The position numbers and the translations under genes are program-made. Shown here one piece after another: positions 8,801 through 16,292 of a DNA stretch of 64,000 nt. The stretch lies in the NCBI GenBank assembly GCA_015060045.1, contig SUZH01000007.1, positions 92,659-156,658 on the forward strand. Direction: 5' to 3'. The notes beneath the pieces are model-generated. The model ran no database searches, was not told the origin of the DNA, and was given only the letters and a program-made list of their open reading frames with translations. The DNA is from Rikenellaceae bacterium (GTDB lineage Bacteria > Bacteroidota > Bacteroidia > Bacteroidales > Rikenellaceae). Every line of letters starts with the position of its first letter. Positions within the stretch are counted from its first letter, which is position 1.

Positions 8801-8808
8801 TATCTTTG
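8801..8808 (+). promoter_or_regulatory. Candidate -7 element for glyS
   Basis: TATCTTTG matches TAnnTTTG 34 bases before the glyS ATG and just after the radC terminator. The -33 region overlaps the T run and has no clear TTTG. Confidence 0.5.
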
Positions 8809-8842
8809 TCCGTTAGAAGATAATTAACAACAAGATAGAGAT

Positions 8843-10387
8843 ATGACACAGGAAGAACTCTTTAAGAAATTGGTCGCTCACTGCAAGGAGTATGGCTTTG
8901 TATTCCCCTCGAGCGAGATCTATGATGGTCTGGGTGCCGTGTATGACTATGGTCAGAACGGTGTCGAGTTGAAGAACAACATCAAGCGCTATTGGTGGGA
9001 TTCGATGGTGAAGCTCCACGAGAATATCGTGGGCCTCGATGCAGCCATCTTCATGCACCCCAAGACCTGGGAGGCCTCGGGTCACGTGGGCGCTTTCAAC
9101 GATCCGCTGATCGACAACAAGGATTCGAAGAAGCGTTATCGCGCCGATGTGCTGATCGAGGATTGGATGGCCAAGCAGGACGAGAAGATCGAGAAGGAGG
9201 TCGAGAAGGCTCGTAAGCGTTTCAAGGATCAGTTCAACGAGGAGCAGTATCGCGCCACGTCGCCCCGCGTACTGGAGATCGCTGCCAAGCGTGACGAGGT
9301 ACACAACCGCTTTGCCGAGGCACTGAACAACAACGACCTGAACGAGTTGCGCCAGATCATCCTCGATTGCGAGATTGTCTGCCCCATTTCGGGTACGCGT
9401 AACTGGACCGAGGTGCGCCAGTTCAACCTCATGTTCTCGACCCAGATGGGTTCGACGGCTGAGGGTGCCAATACGATCTACCTCCGTCCTGAGACGGCAC
9501 AGGGTATCTTCGTGAACTTCCTCAATGTGCAGAAGACGGGCCGCATGAAGCTCCCGTTCGGTATTGCACAGATCGGTAAGGCTTTCCGTAACGAGATTGT
9601 GGCGCGTCAGTTCATCTTCCGCATGCGTGAGTTTGAGCAGATGGAGATGCAGTTCTTCGTGCGCCCCGGTACCGAGATGGAGTGGTGGAACAAGTGGAAG
9701 GAGACGCGTATGGCTTGGCACCGTGCCCTGGGCTTCGGTGATGAGAACTACCGTTTCCACGACCATGACAAGTTGGCTCACTACGCCAACGCTGCTACGG
9801 ATGTGGAGTACAACTTCCCCTTCGGTTTCAAGGAGGTAGAGGGTATCCACTCGCGTACGGACTTTGACCTCTCGAACCACCAGAAGTTCTCGGGCAAGAA
9901 GATCCAGTACTTCGATCCCGAGACGAACGAGAGCTACGTACCCTACGTCGTAGAGACCTCGATCGGTGTGGATCGTATGTTCCTGCAGGTGATGTCGGCT
10001 GCCTATACCGAGGAGCAGCTGGAGGGTGGCGATCAGCGCATTGTGCTGAAGTTCCCCGCTGCGTTGGCTCCGGTGAAGGTGGCTGTCCTGCCGCTGGTGA
10101 AGAAGGACGGTATGCCCGAGGTGGCTCGTAAGATTGTCGATGAGCTGAAGTACGACTACAACGTCGTTTACGACGAGAAGGATTCGGTCGGCAAGCGCTA
10201 TCGTCGTCAGGACGCCATCGGTACGCCGTTCTGCGTGACGGTCGATGGTCAGACGCTGGAGGATGGTACGGTAACGGTACGCCACCGCGATACGATGCAG
10301 CAGGAGCGTGTCGCTATTTCGGAGCTCCGCCGCATGGTGGACGAGGAGTGCTCGTACCGCAAGCTCTTTAAGAAACTGAGCCTGTAA
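8843..10387 (+). CDS. glyS: Glycyl-tRNA synthetase (single-chain class II type)
   Basis: Charges tRNA-Gly with glycine. This is the dimeric alpha2 type found in eukaryotes, archaea and some bacteria, not the alpha2beta2 GlyQ/GlyS type. Of 514 residues, class II motif 1 lies near LKNNIKRYWWDSMV; TYLRPETAQGIFVNF and FGIAQIGKAFRNEI carry motif 2. ETSIGVDRMFLQ is motif 3. The C-terminal anticodon-binding domain begins near LAPVKVAVLPL and holds QDAIGTPFCVTVD and TVRHRDT. It begins a unit with ruvX and def (6-base gap to ruvX). The symbol follows common annotation of single-chain bacterial enzymes; glyQS is also used. Confidence 0.95.
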   Translation: MTQEELFKKLVAHCKEYGFVFPSSEIYDGLGAVYDYGQNGVELKNNIKRYWWDSMVKLHENIVGLDAAIFMHPKTWEASGHVGAFNDPLIDNKDSKKRYRADVLIEDWMAKQDEKIEKEVEKARKRFKDQFNEEQYRATSPRVLEIAAKRDEVHNRFAEALNNNDLNELRQIILDCEIVCPISGTRNWTEVRQFNLMFSTQMGSTAEGANTIYLRPETAQGIFVNFLNVQKTGRMKLPFGIAQIGKAFRNEIVARQFIFRMREFEQMEMQFFVRPGTEMEWWNKWKETRMAWHRALGFGDENYRFHDHDKLAHYANAATDVEYNFPFGFKEVEGIHSRTDFDLSNHQKFSGKKIQYFDPETNESYVPYVVETSIGVDRMFLQVMSAAYTEEQLEGGDQRIVLKFPAALAPVKVAVLPLVKKDGMPEVARKIVDELKYDYNVVYDEKDSVGKRYRRQDAIGTPFCVTVDGQTLEDGTVTVRHRDTMQQERVAISELRRMVDEECSYRKLFKKLSL

Positions 10388-10393
10388 AGCACG

Positions 10394-10807
10394 ATGGGCC
10401 GCATTTTAGCGATCGACTACGGGGTGCGCCGTACGGGTTTGGCGGTGAGCGATCCGTTGCGCCTGATTGCCGGCGGACTGACCACCGTCGAGACCAAGCA
10501 GTTGGAACGATTTCTGGCCGACTACTTCCAAAAGGAGCAGGTCGATGTGATCGTACTCGGCAAACCGAGCCAGATGGATGGGACCCCTTCCGAGACGTGG
10601 CGCTTCATCGAACCCCTTTCGCGCCGCCTGAAGGCTGCCTATCCCGACAAGGAGGTGGTCTTCTACGACGAGCGATTTACCTCGGTTTTGGCCCATCGGG
10701 CGATGATTGACGGAGGCATGAAGAAGATGGCACGCCGCGATAAGGCGGTGGTGGATAAGATTGCGGCCACCATTATTTTAGAGGACTATTTACAGTTTAG
10801 ACAATGA
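10394..10807 (+). CDS. ruvX: Holliday junction resolvase-like nuclease YqgF/RuvX
   Basis: RNase H-fold nuclease, linked in E. coli to pre-16S rRNA 5' processing. The 137 residues match the family. Motifs: LAIDYGVRRTGLAVSDP with the first catalytic Asp (residue 7), VIVLGKP in the middle strand, YDERFTSVLAHRAM with the Glu, and KAVVDKIAATIILEDYL with the last Asp. It sits 6 bases after glyS and overlaps def by four bases (ATGA). Confidence 0.92.
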   Translation: MGRILAIDYGVRRTGLAVSDPLRLIAGGLTTVETKQLERFLADYFQKEQVDVIVLGKPSQMDGTPSETWRFIEPLSRRLKAAYPDKEVVFYDERFTSVLAHRAMIDGGMKKMARRDKAVVDKIAATIILEDYLQFRQ

Positions 10808-11349
10808 TTTATCCGATTGTAATTTTTGGCTCGGAGGTGTTGCGTAAACCCTCCGTGGAGATCGGGGAGGATTATCCCGAATTGAAGAAGCTCATCGAGG
10901 ATATGTTTCTCACGATGGCTGCCGCCGAGGGCGTCGGCCTGGCCGCTCCGCAGATTGGCAAGAATATCCGCCTCTTTGTGGTGGATTGCTCGGCTTTGGG
11001 CGAAGAAGACCCGCTTTGCAAAGATTTTCGCAAGGTCTTTATCAACCCTGAGATTTACGAGGTGTCGGAGAATACGATTTTGTGGAACGAGGGTTGCCTC
11101 TCACTGCCCGGTCTGCATGAAGATGTGAGACGCCCGGAGGTGATTCGCATACGCTATCGTGACGAGCATTTCGTAGAGCATGATGAGGAGTATGACGGTT
11201 TCCGCGCTCGTGCCATCCAGCACGAGTACGACCACCTCGAAGGCAAGGTCTTCACCGACCGCCTGGCACCGCTGCGTCGTCAGCTCCTGAAGAGCAAACT
11301 GCTCGGTATGGCCAAGGGTAAGTACCGTGCAGCCTATAAAACGAAGTAA
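10804..11349 (+). CDS. def: Peptide deformylase
   Basis: Removes the formyl group from N-terminal methionine of new proteins; Fe2+/Zn2+ metalloprotease. All three family motifs are present in the 181 residues: GVGLAAPQIG (motif 1), EGCLSLPG (motif 2, metal Cys) and QHEYDHLEG (motif 3, HExxH). The start overlaps the ruvX stop by four bases, so translation is probably coupled. Confidence 0.96.
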   Translation: MIYPIVIFGSEVLRKPSVEIGEDYPELKKLIEDMFLTMAAAEGVGLAAPQIGKNIRLFVVDCSALGEEDPLCKDFRKVFINPEIYEVSENTILWNEGCLSLPGLHEDVRRPEVIRIRYRDEHFVEHDEEYDGFRARAIQHEYDHLEGKVFTDRLAPLRRQLLKSKLLGMAKGKYRAAYKTK

Positions 11350-11385
11350 AACAGAGTCCTTCAGGGACTCACAACAGGACAAGTT

Positions 11386-11862
11386 ATGAAAAAGATTCTT
11401 TTGGCTTTGGCCTTGTGTCTGGCTACGGTTGCTGTGCAGGCACAGAAGTATGACCATGCCGTTGGTCTGCGTTTTGGTGGTTCGGTGGAGCTGCTCTACC
11501 AGCATGAGCTCACGAAGAGCAACTTCCTGCAGTTTACGTTGGCTGTGCCCAATTACGACGGCCTTTCGGTGACGGGTATCTACAATTGGCGTTGCTGCAA
11601 GTGGGATTGGACGCCCCAGACCTGCGATTGGTACCTCAATGCCGGTGTTGGTGCTGCGGTTGGTATTTACAACTTCAAGAGCACCGGATTCTTGGCCGGT
11701 GTAGCCGGTTCGTGCGCCTTTGGTTGCCAGTTTAAGAGAACCCCGATCTCGTTGGAGGTAGATTACCGCCCCGTAGTGGGTGTTGTGGCCGGTGGTGCCG
11801 ATAAGGGCTTCTTTGCCCCGGGTATGTGGAACTTCGGTTTGTCGGTGAAGTATCACTTCTAA
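11386..11862 (+). CDS. Exported protein, probable small outer-membrane beta-barrel
   Basis: I do not recognise a named family. The 158-residue product begins with a clear signal peptide (MKKILLALALCLATVAVQAQ, cleavage after the AQA-like end at about residue 20). The rest alternates polar and hydrophobic residues with many Gly and aromatic positions (AVGLRFGGSVELLYQHEL, GMWNFGLSVKYHF) and ends in a terminal Phe, as in outer-membrane barrels of about eight strands. An internal RCCKWDWTPQTCDW segment has three cysteines in a loop, which could form a disulfide. It lies 36 bases after def and is followed by a terminator. Outer-membrane location is inferred from the pattern only. Confidence 0.72.
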   Translation: MKKILLALALCLATVAVQAQKYDHAVGLRFGGSVELLYQHELTKSNFLQFTLAVPNYDGLSVTGIYNWRCCKWDWTPQTCDWYLNAGVGAAVGIYNFKSTGFLAGVAGSCAFGCQFKRTPISLEVDYRPVVGVVAGGADKGFFAPGMWNFGLSVKYHF

Positions 11863-11879
11863 ATCGAGTACCTACGTAT

Positions 11880-11913
11880 GAAAAGAGGCGGAGTGAATCC
11901 GCCTCTTTTTTTA
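11880..11913 (+). terminator. Terminator after the small barrel gene
   Basis: AAGAGGCGGA, loop GTGAA, TCCGCCTCTT followed by a T run on the plus strand. Confidence 0.82.
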
Positions 11914-11951
11914 TTGTCGGTGAGGAATACGTTGCGCTATCTCCTCCCGTT

Positions 11952-11989
11952 ACAAAAAAGAGGTTGCCCCGTGTGGAGCAACCTCTTTT
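11952..11989 (-). terminator. Terminator after ppdK
   Basis: A 12-bp stem (AAAAGAGGTTGC with GCAACCTCTTTT) around a 10-base loop; on the minus strand it runs into TTTTTTG. It faces the plus-strand terminator just above, so the two units converge here. Confidence 0.8.
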
Positions 11990-12010
11990 CGTATGCTGAA
12001 CTTTTCAGAA

Positions 12011-14740
12011 TTACTTCTCGTTCAGAGCAGCATGTGCCGCAGCCAGACGTGCGATAGGCACGCGGAAGGGCGAGCAACTCACGTAGTTCAGGCCTGCGTA
12101 GTGGCAGAACTCTACCGACGAAGGCTCACCACCGTGCTCACCGCAGATACCGCACTTGAGGTTATCGCGCGTACCGCGACCCTTGAATACGGCCTCACGG
12201 ATCAGCTGACCTACACCGTTGCGATCCAGGATCTGGAACGGGTCGTTCTTCAGGATACCCTTCTCGAGGTAGATCGGCAGGAACTTCGAGATATCGTCAC
12301 GCGAGAAACCAAGCGTCATCTGCGTCAGGTCGTTCGTACCAAACGAGAAGAACTGAGCAACCTCGGCGATCTGGTTAGCCGTAACGGCAGCACGGGGAAC
12401 CTCGATCATCGTACCTACCATGTAGTCGATCTTATCGTTGCGCTCCGCGAATACCTGCTCGGCGGTCTTGTCGATGATGTTCTTCTGGTAGCGGAGCTCC
12501 TTGTGGTTACCAACCAGCGGAACCATGATCTCTACGTGTACCTCCATACCCGTAGCCTTCACGTTCATAGCAGCCTCGATGATGGCGCGCGTCTGCATCT
12601 CGGTGATCTCCGGATAGGTGTTACCCAGACGGCAACCACGGTGACCCAGCATCGGGTTGAACTCGGCCAGAGCCTCTACCTTGGCGATGATCTTCTCAAC
12701 GGGGACACCCATCTCGTCGGCCATCTCCTGCTGACCCTTCAGGTCATGCGGAACGAACTCGTGCAAGGGGGGATCCAAGAGACGAACCGTTACGGGGTGG
12801 CCCTGCATGGCCTTGAACAGACCCTCAAAGTCGCCACGCTGCATCGGCAGCAGCTTGTTCAGGGCTACGCGACGGCCGGCCTCATCGTCCGACAGAATCA
12901 TCTCGCGGATAGCCTTGATGCGGTCGCCCTCGAAGAACATGTGCTCCGTACGGCAAAGACCGATACCCTCGGCACCGAACTCAAATGCCTGGGCTGCATC
13001 CTTCGGCGTATCGGCGTTGGCGCGAACCTTCAGTACCGAGTACTTACCGGCCAGCTCCATCAGCTTACCGAAGTCACCGCTCAGGTCAGCAGCGCGCGTA
13101 GCTACCTCACCGAGGTAAACCTCACCGGTCGAACCGTTGAGCGAAATCCAGTCGCCCTCCTTAACCGTTACACCGTCAACCTTGATCGTGCGAGCCTTGT
13201 AGTCGATCTCCAGCTCACCGGCACCCGATACACAGCACTTACCCATACCGCGGGCAACTACGGCTGCGTGCGAGGTCATACCACCGCGAGCGGTCAGAAT
13301 ACCGGCAGCGTCCAACATACCCTTCAGGTCCTCGGGCGAGGTCTCGATACGTACGAGGATAGCGCGCTGACCCGTCTCGGCCAATACCTTAGCGGCGTCG
13401 TCGGCGAAGAATACAACGGGACCCGTAGCGGCACCCGGCGAAGCGGGCAGACCCTTCGTGATCACCTTGGCCGAAGCGATGGCCTTCTTATCGAATACGG
13501 GGTGGAGCAGCTCGTCGAGCTTGGCGGGCTCGCAACGCAGTACGGCCGTCTTCTCGTCGATCATACCCTCGCGGAGCATATCCATAGCGATCTTTACCAT
13601 GGCAGCACCCGTACGCTTACCGTTGCGGCACTGGAGCATCCAGAGCTTACCGTCCTGGATCGTGAACTCGATGTCCTGCATATCGCGGTAGTGGTCCTCG
13701 AGGTGGTTCTGGATAGCGTCCAGCTCCTTGTAAACCTCGGGCATTACCTCCTCGAGCGAAGGATACTTGGCTACGCGCTCCTCCTCCGAGATGTTCTGAG
13801 CCTTGGCCCAACGACGCGAACCCTCGATCGTGATCTGCTGCGGCGTGCGGATACCGGCTACTACGTCCTCGCCCTGAGCGTTAATGAGGTACTCACCGTT
13901 GAAGATGTCCTCACCCGTTGCGGCGTCACGCGAGAAGGCTACACCCGTTGCCGAGTTGTCACCCATGTTACCGAATACCATGGCCATAACCGATACGGCC
14001 GTACCCCACTCGGCGGGGATGTTGTTGAGCTTACGATACAGGATAGCGCGCTCGTTCATCCACGAACCGAACACGGCGCAGATAGCACCCCAAAGCTGCT
14101 CCCAGGGGCAAGCGGGGAAATCCTTACCGGTCGAAGCCTTCACAGCGGCCTTGAACGCAGCTACGAGCTCCTTCAGATCCTCTACCGTGAGGTCGGTATC
14201 CTTCGTGATACCGCGCTTCTCCTTCTGCTTCTCGATGATCTCCTCGAAAGGATCCTGATCCTCCTTCGAAGCGGGCTTCATCTCGAGTACCACGTCACCG
14301 TACATCTGTACGAAACGACGGTACGAGTCCCAAGCGAACCAGGGGTTACCGCTGAGCTTGGCCATAGCCTCTACAGCCTCGTCGTTCATACCCAGGTTCA
14401 GGATCGTATCCATCATACCGGGCATCGAAGCGCGAGCACCCGAACGTACCGACAGCAACAGGGGCTGCTGCTTGTCACCGAACTTGCGACCGGTCAGCTT
14501 CTCGATGTTAGCCACGGCCTTCTCTACCTCGGGCTTGAGCAGCTCAACCACTGCATCCTTACCCTGTGCGTAGTACTCGGCGCAGGTGTCCGTCGTGATC
14601 GTGAAGCCCGGAGGTACCGGCATACCAATCAGGTTCATCTCGGCCAGATTGGCACCCTTACCACCCAGCAACTCACGCATCTTACCATTACCCTCGGCCT
14701 CTTTGTTACCGAAGGTGTAAACTCGTTTTACGTCTGCCAT
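12011..14740 (-). CDS. ppdK: Pyruvate, phosphate dikinase
   Basis: Interconverts pyruvate, ATP and Pi with PEP, AMP and PPi; in anaerobes it serves glycolysis or gluconeogenesis. The 909 residues match the family. Domains in order: N-terminal ATP-grasp (LLGGKGANLAEM near residue 25, SVRSGARASMPGMMDTILNLG), the swivelling phospho-histidine domain with GGMTSHAAVVARGMGK (His about residue 460), and the C-terminal PEP/pyruvate TIM barrel with GLCRTEHMF, GHRGCRLG, SFGTNDLTQMTLGFSRDD and GICGEHGGEP. The start agrees with the family start. It stands alone with a terminator downstream. Confidence 0.97.
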   Translation of the reverse strand: MADVKRVYTFGNKEAEGNGKMRELLGGKGANLAEMNLIGMPVPPGFTITTDTCAEYYAQGKDAVVELLKPEVEKAVANIEKLTGRKFGDKQQPLLLSVRSGARASMPGMMDTILNLGMNDEAVEAMAKLSGNPWFAWDSYRRFVQMYGDVVLEMKPASKEDQDPFEEIIEKQKEKRGITKDTDLTVEDLKELVAAFKAAVKASTGKDFPACPWEQLWGAICAVFGSWMNERAILYRKLNNIPAEWGTAVSVMAMVFGNMGDNSATGVAFSRDAATGEDIFNGEYLINAQGEDVVAGIRTPQQITIEGSRRWAKAQNISEEERVAKYPSLEEVMPEVYKELDAIQNHLEDHYRDMQDIEFTIQDGKLWMLQCRNGKRTGAAMVKIAMDMLREGMIDEKTAVLRCEPAKLDELLHPVFDKKAIASAKVITKGLPASPGAATGPVVFFADDAAKVLAETGQRAILVRIETSPEDLKGMLDAAGILTARGGMTSHAAVVARGMGKCCVSGAGELEIDYKARTIKVDGVTVKEGDWISLNGSTGEVYLGEVATRAADLSGDFGKLMELAGKYSVLKVRANADTPKDAAQAFEFGAEGIGLCRTEHMFFEGDRIKAIREMILSDDEAGRRVALNKLLPMQRGDFEGLFKAMQGHPVTVRLLDPPLHEFVPHDLKGQQEMADEMGVPVEKIIAKVEALAEFNPMLGHRGCRLGNTYPEITEMQTRAIIEAAMNVKATGMEVHVEIMVPLVGNHKELRYQKNIIDKTAEQVFAERNDKIDYMVGTMIEVPRAAVTANQIAEVAQFFSFGTNDLTQMTLGFSRDDISKFLPIYLEKGILKNDPFQILDRNGVGQLIREAVFKGRGTRDNLKCGICGEHGGEPSSVEFCHYAGLNYVSCSPFRVPIARLAAAHAALNEK

Positions 14741-14868
14741 AAAATGATAATGTTATTAAAAAAATATTGAAAAATTGTTCTTGTATTTTTCTGTTTTTCC
14801 ACAAATTGTATACCCACAATCTGCGGATTGCGAATATAGTATATTTTTTTGGTCTGTGCAAGAAAAAA

Positions 14869-15672
14869 TTATTCAATCTCGCACCAAACGGGTAAGAAGC
14901 GACCTGCGCCACCCGTATAGCGATTCGACCGATAGGTCGGGAGGGGTTCTCCGCTCGACGGGTCGAGCCACTCGCGGCGGATCAATACGGCTCCTTCGCG
15001 CCGTCCGCTCAGTGTGTCGGTGAAGATGCGATCGCGCAGCTGCCACCCTCCGTTGCGGAGACGATTGCCATGCCCTCTGCGGGCCGGAGCTGCCAGCCGA
15101 TCGATCAGCCCGTAGCGTGCGGGATCGAGCGACGAAATTTTGCCGGCCACGATCATGCGATGAGTCGGGTGCTCCTCGCGCAACTCATTCAGCTCCATGC
15201 GGGTATACCTCGGGTCGACGCCCAAGACAATGTTCGTCGTGTCGTGCCCGATCCGTGCCTCGACCACGAGCATAGCACGCTTGGCCTCGGCCGTGAGTGG
15301 CTCGCAACGATCGGCGTAGTAGAGTAGGGCAAAGTCCATGCCGTCGAACGAATTGATTGTGCGGTGCAGATAGGCGTAATCACCCTCCAACGTGGCAGCG
15401 ATATCACGTACCACCTGTTCATTTTCTACGCCATAGAGCGCCACGATGTCGCACCGCAACGAGTCGATGACCGTTGCTACCTGATGCACCTTTCGGCTGT
15501 AACGCTCGGCATCCCACCGGTAGCGTCCGTCGGGGGTATAGGCGTCGTCATGATAGAAGAGTGAACGCTCCGTGTCGTAGAGGTGATCCAGGTCGTAATA
15601 GGCAAAACGGAGTTGCGCAACGAGGGGTTGCGTGATGGTAATCAGTAAGAGTGATAGGAGAGTGCGCCACAT
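14869..15672 (-). CDS. Exported endonuclease/exonuclease/phosphatase-fold protein with lost active site
   Basis: The 267-residue product (ATG at 15672; an upstream in-frame ATG at 15768 would lie inside the neighbouring HTH gene) has a signal peptide MWRTLLSLLLITITQPLVAQ. Its outline follows the exported EEP proteins common in Bacteroidota: FAYYDLDHLYDTERS (25-34 region), AYTPDGRYRWDAERY, DIVALYGVENEQVV, GMDFALLYY and a C-terminal RYTGGAGRFLPV. The catalytic residues I would expect are replaced: Asn of the first motif is Asp, Glu of the QE/EVEN motif is Gly81, the GDxN motif reads AGKISS, and the final SDH reads AGR. It is therefore probably not a nuclease. It is coupled to the HTH gene (2-base gap). 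Fold assignment is moderately sure; function is unknown. Confidence 0.68.
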   Translation of the reverse strand: MWRTLLSLLLITITQPLVAQLRFAYYDLDHLYDTERSLFYHDDAYTPDGRYRWDAERYSRKVHQVATVIDSLRCDIVALYGVENEQVVRDIAATLEGDYAYLHRTINSFDGMDFALLYYADRCEPLTAEAKRAMLVVEARIGHDTTNIVLGVDPRYTRMELNELREEHPTHRMIVAGKISSLDPARYGLIDRLAAPARRGHGNRLRNGGWQLRDRIFTDTLSGRREGAVLIRREWLDPSSGEPLPTYRSNRYTGGAGRFLPVWCEIE

Positions 15673-15674
15673 GG

Positions 15675-15902
15675 TTAGAGCGGCTTTTCGGGTAGAAAAT
15701 CGCGGGGCGAGCAACCAAGATATTTGGCAATTTCGTTGAGGTGTGTCGGGCTGTACTTTACATCGCATTTCGGACTTTCAACCTGCCCGATGAAACCACG
15801 CGATACACCAATCCAGCTACCCAACATCGCTTGCGAGATATGTTGCTCGCGTCGCATCTTGCGGACAGCATCAATAATGTATTGATCGATTGGCGAAATC
15901 AT
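15675..15902 (-). CDS. XRE-type helix-turn-helix regulator
   Basis: Small DNA-binding protein of the Cro/cI-type HTH class. From ATG at 15902 it has 75 residues; an ATG at 15923 would add seven. The HTH is centred on ISQAMLGSWIGVSRGFIGQVE, and the C-terminal end KYLGCSPRDFLPEKPL is typical of a Bacteroidota subgroup of these regulators. Its stop codon lies two bases before the start of the degenerate EEP gene, so the two are almost certainly translated together. Targets are unknown. Confidence 0.82.
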   Translation of the reverse strand: MISPIDQYIIDAVRKMRREQHISQAMLGSWIGVSRGFIGQVESPKCDVKYSPTHLNEIAKYLGCSPRDFLPEKPL

Positions 15903-16058
15903 GGCATACTTTCTTTCCCACAAAACTAAATATCATGCCATTTTATATGCATCGGTATACCTTGCAATGTTAGTTCTGCCTAACATTTTGCGAGGGATAG
16001 AATTTTGTCGCAGCACCCCAACCGTTCATAGTATTACCCATGGAGCGAAGCGACTAAG

Positions 16059-16098
16059 CCCTCCTTATCAAAGGAGGGTTTGGGAGGATTGTCTATAT
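16059..16098. repeat. Intergenic repeat, copy 1
   Basis: The segment AAAGGAGGGTTTGGGAGG followed by ATTGTCTATAT is nearly matched at 29588-29618. Here it is preceded by the complementary CCCTCCTT, so it can fold into a stem with loop ATCA. Confidence 0.6.
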
Positions 16099-16143
16099 TT
16101 TTTTATATTGATTGGCTTTGTTAAATCTTTTTTCAGCCTTTTG

Positions 16144-16241
16144 TAGCCGCCTTTAGGTGGCTTTGAAAAAGAGAAATCCACCTTTCCAAGCAAGCCTTGG
16201 AGGTGGATTCCTCTTTTTCAAATCGGTTGCCATTGGCAACC
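16144..16241. repeat. Array of three hairpins
   Basis: First, AGCCGCC-TTTA-GGTGGCT (16144-16162). Second, a long imperfect stem, GAAAAAGAG...AATCCACC pairing with GGTGGATT...CTCTTTTTC (16165-16219). Third, GGTTGCC-ATT-GGCAACC (16225-16241). The second is symmetric enough to act in either direction and may serve as the mnmA terminator. Confidence 0.65.
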
Positions 16242-16292
16242 AAAAGGCTGACACGCTTTATTGTGACCGCAATAATTTTGAATTTGCGCATC

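Larger units (their letters stand above)
15924..16292. other. Intergenic region with repeats and hairpins, no gene
   Basis: About 370 bases between the HTH gene and the mnmA stop. Short open frames exist but have no family features. It holds an 8-bp hairpin (CCCTCCTT / AAGGAGGG, 16059-16078) followed by GGGAGGATTGTCTATAT, which recurs at 29588-29618, and then three consecutive inverted repeats between 16144 and 16241. Confidence 0.7.

Noticed and set aside
11993..14770. 925-codon open frame on the plus strand opposite ppdK
   Set aside because: Antisense shadow of a GC-rich, codon-biased gene; low-complexity translation rich in Leu, Arg, Thr and Val; no family motifs.
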